Below, piece by piece: positions 6,768 to 8,377 of a stretch of 8,377 nucleotides of DNA. Source of the DNA: Armatimonadota bacterium (GTDB lineage Bacteria > Armatimonadota > Zipacnadia > Zipacnadales > UBA11051); contig JAUWOG010000076.1 of the NCBI GenBank assembly GCA_030612305.1, forward strand, positions 1 through 8,377, in the 5' to 3' direction. The notes below the pieces were generated by a model that saw nothing but the letters and a program-made list of their open reading frames with translations, ran no database searches and was not told the DNA's origin. The position numbers and the translations under genes are program-made. Each line of letters begins with the position of its first letter. Within the stretch, counting starts at the first letter, position 1.

Positions 6768-8377
6768 GTGGTCTCTGAGATCGCCACAACAGCGCATTTC
6801 GATCAGCCCGCCCGGGTGCTGCGCCGAGGGCTCTCAAGACTCCGCCTCCGTGTCCGCGCCCTGCTCGCTCTCCGGCTTGCGACGCTCGGCGCCGCGCTGG
6901 TGGCCGCTGTCTCCATCCCCACCGTCTTGCTCGCGAAGCTCCTCGGCCTCTGGCTACCCCTTCTCTTGCCCGAGATGCTCATTGCCGCCGTGCTGCTCAT
7001 CGCCACAGTCTCCGCTCTCGCCTGGCGCCTGCCCAGCCCGGTCGTCGCAGCCAGCATAGATAGCCGCCTCAGCCTCCGCGACCGCCTCGCCACGGCCGTC
7101 CAGTTGACCTCCGACAATGATGCCTCCGGCATGGCCCGCGCGATGGTCCACGATGCCCTCCCCCACCTTGTCAGCCTCAATCCCGCCGCTGCCTACCCTC
7201 TCCGCGCCTATCGCTCGACCAGGCTCCTGGGCATCCTCCTCCTCGTCCTCCTCGCCATCCAGTTGGCCCCCATCCCGCCGCTTCTGCTCTCCGCGCAGCA
7301 GCGCCAGGAGAAAGCCCTCCTCCGGAAGCAGGCCGCCGAAATCGAGCCGCTGGCGAAGCAGTTGCGCGAGCAGGCTGACAAAGCCGACGACGCCGAAGCG
7401 CAAAAAGTCGCCCGCAAGCTCCGCAAGCTCGCCCTCAAGATGAAGCATGGCAAGCTCGACCGCAAGCAGGCCCTCCTCAGTCTCAAGGACATGGACAAAG
7501 ACCTCCGGAAGCTGGAGAAACGAGTGGCGCCCCGGGGAGTGAAGACGGCACAGAAGGCCGCCGAACAGATGACCGCGGCCGAACGCAATCGCCTCGCCGA
7601 CCAGGCCCGGCAGATGGCGCAGCAGGCCGCCAAAAAGGGCGATCGCGAACTCCAAAGCAAGCTCAACAAGCTCGCCGACAAGGCAAAGAAGGCAACAAAT
7701 CGCGAGTTGAAAGAGCTTTCCAGGCAGCTCAAGAACCAATCGGCCAAGCTGGGCGCTCAGTACAAGCTGCCCGGCAACCTGCCGGCCTCACTCTCGGCGG
7801 CCCTTGCCCAACAGGATTGGGAAGCCGTCCTCCAGCATCTCGATGACATGACGACCCCGCTTGACGAACTCGAGGGCCAGCTCACCAAGGAAGAGATGGA
7901 CGCACTCGCCGAGCAGATGGACGACCTCGCCGAGGCCTTGGAAGACACCGACCTCCAGGAGATGTCCGAAGCCCTGCGCGAGGTCGCCAAGTGCCTGCGC
8001 AAGGGGCAGTGCAGTAAGGCCGCCCGCTGTCTCGCCAAAGCCACGGGGGCCTGCCAGGGCAGAGCCGCCGGACTCGGCCTCGCCAAGCGCTGTGGAGCTT
8101 GCCGCCAAGGCCTCGCAGGATGTTGCGGCTCTTGCTCAGGCGCGCGCAGCGGGATGGGCATCGGTCCGGACGACGGCTCGCAGCAGAGCATCCCACCCGG
8201 CGCCGACCCGGCCTCTCTCTACGATCCGCGCCAGACCGAGACCTCCGGCAGTGCCGAGCGTGTCCGCGCGCGCGTCCGCCCCCAGGGACCGATGCTGACC
8301 GTCACTGAGAAGGCTGCGCCGGTCATCATCTCCGGCTCAGAGGTCCCCTACTACGAGGTCATAGGCGAATACTCGCG
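6768..8377 (+). CDS. DUF4175-like membrane protein with long coiled coil, 3' end cut by window
   Basis: An uninterrupted frame from GTG 6768 runs to the right edge (at least 536 codons, no stop). Hydrophobic spans lie at about residues 31-58 and 65-86, followed by IDSRLSLRDRLATAVQL (about 97-113), a segment typical of DUF4175-like membrane proteins. A third span is at 152-174. Residues about 175-400 are a charged, Lys/Glu/Gln/Ala-rich coiled coil. Residues 409-456 hold nine cysteines, including two CxxC pairs (442/445 and 453/456). The visible end (ARVRPQGPMLTV, then SGSEVPYYEVIGEY) looks like the family's conserved tail, so only a short stretch is probably missing. The 22-nt gap and a strong ribosome binding site place it in the exporter operon. 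In other bacteria such proteins often neighbour MoxR/DUF58 envelope clusters; whether one follows here cannot be seen. The biochemical role is unknown. Confidence 0.78.
   Translation, partial: MVSEIATTAHFDQPARVLRRGLSRLRLRVRALLALRLATLGAALVAAVSIPTVLLAKLLGLWLPLLLPEMLIAAVLLIATVSALAWRLPSPVVAASIDSRLSLRDRLATAVQLTSDNDASGMARAMVHDALPHLVSLNPAAAYPLRAYRSTRLLGILLLVLLAIQLAPIPPLLLSAQQRQEKALLRKQAAEIEPLAKQLREQADKADDAEAQKVARKLRKLALKMKHGKLDRKQALLSLKDMDKDLRKLEKRVAPRGVKTAQKAAEQMTAAERNRLADQARQMAQQAAKKGDRELQSKLNKLADKAKKATNRELKELSRQLKNQSAKLGAQYKLPGNLPASLSAALAQQDWEAVLQHLDDMTTPLDELEGQLTKEEMDALAEQMDDLAEALEDTDLQEMSEALREVAKCLRKGQCSKAARCLAKATGACQGRAAGLGLAKRCGACRQGLAGCCGSCSGARSGMGIGPDDGSQQSIPPGADPASLYDPRQTETSGSAERVRARVRPQGPMLTVTEKAAPVIISGSEVPYYEVIGEYS

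Noticed and set aside
6954..7739. 261-codon open frame on the minus strand, rich in Leu and Gly
   Set aside because: It is the antisense shadow of the coiled-coil gene; its Leu/Phe-rich look mirrors the Lys/Glu/Gln codons of the real frame.
7757..8298. Arg/Ser/Pro-rich open frames on both strands near the right end
   Set aside because: They are off-frame readings of the coiled-coil gene, whose own frame remains open to the edge.

Overview
This is a GC-rich bacterial chromosomal fragment. Codon choice is dominated by CTC, GTC, ATC and GCC, and GTG or TTG starts are common. Gene content (a GATase-like exported membrane protein beside an ABC exporter, then a DUF4175-like coiled-coil membrane protein) and the style of the proteins suggest an environmental lineage such as Armatimonadota or Planctomycetota. 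That placement is a low-confidence guess from family resemblance. There is no rRNA, tRNA or marker gene here to test it, and I saw no CRISPR array.

Left part (1-1005, mostly minus strand). An exported protein with carboxypeptidase-regulatory-like beta-sandwich repeats runs off the left edge. Its signal peptide and first strand are in one frame and the rest is in another, so it looks frameshifted. The switch falls inside a 63-bp sequence that recurs, 58 of 63 bases identical and in the same orientation, at 887-949. Between the copies lies the decayed C-terminal end of an IS3-family transposase and its probable terminal inverted repeat. This stretch is a debris zone separating the left gene from the operon on the right.

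Right part (about 1006-8377, plus strand). A near-consensus sigma-70 promoter (1006-1035) leads into five tightly packed genes: (1) an approximately 830-860-residue exported protein with a GATase-like domain, two membrane spans and a large second extracytoplasmic domain; (2) an ABC ATPase; (3) and (4) two paralogous ABC-2-type permeases, probably a tandem duplication; (5) a long coiled-coil membrane protein of DUF4175-like type, cut by the right edge. Genes 2/3 and 3/4 overlap by 4 bp (GTGA and ATGA). The other gaps are 12 and 22 bp, so one transcript and coupled translation are expected.

How they may work together (inference). The ATPase and the two permeases form a complete exporter with a likely heterodimeric membrane part. 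The large protein has its two big domains outside the membrane and could be a dedicated partner, much as GldG-type proteins with GATase-like domains accompany GldA/GldF ABC transporters. The coiled-coil protein may organise the envelope complex. The substrate cannot be read from the sequence.
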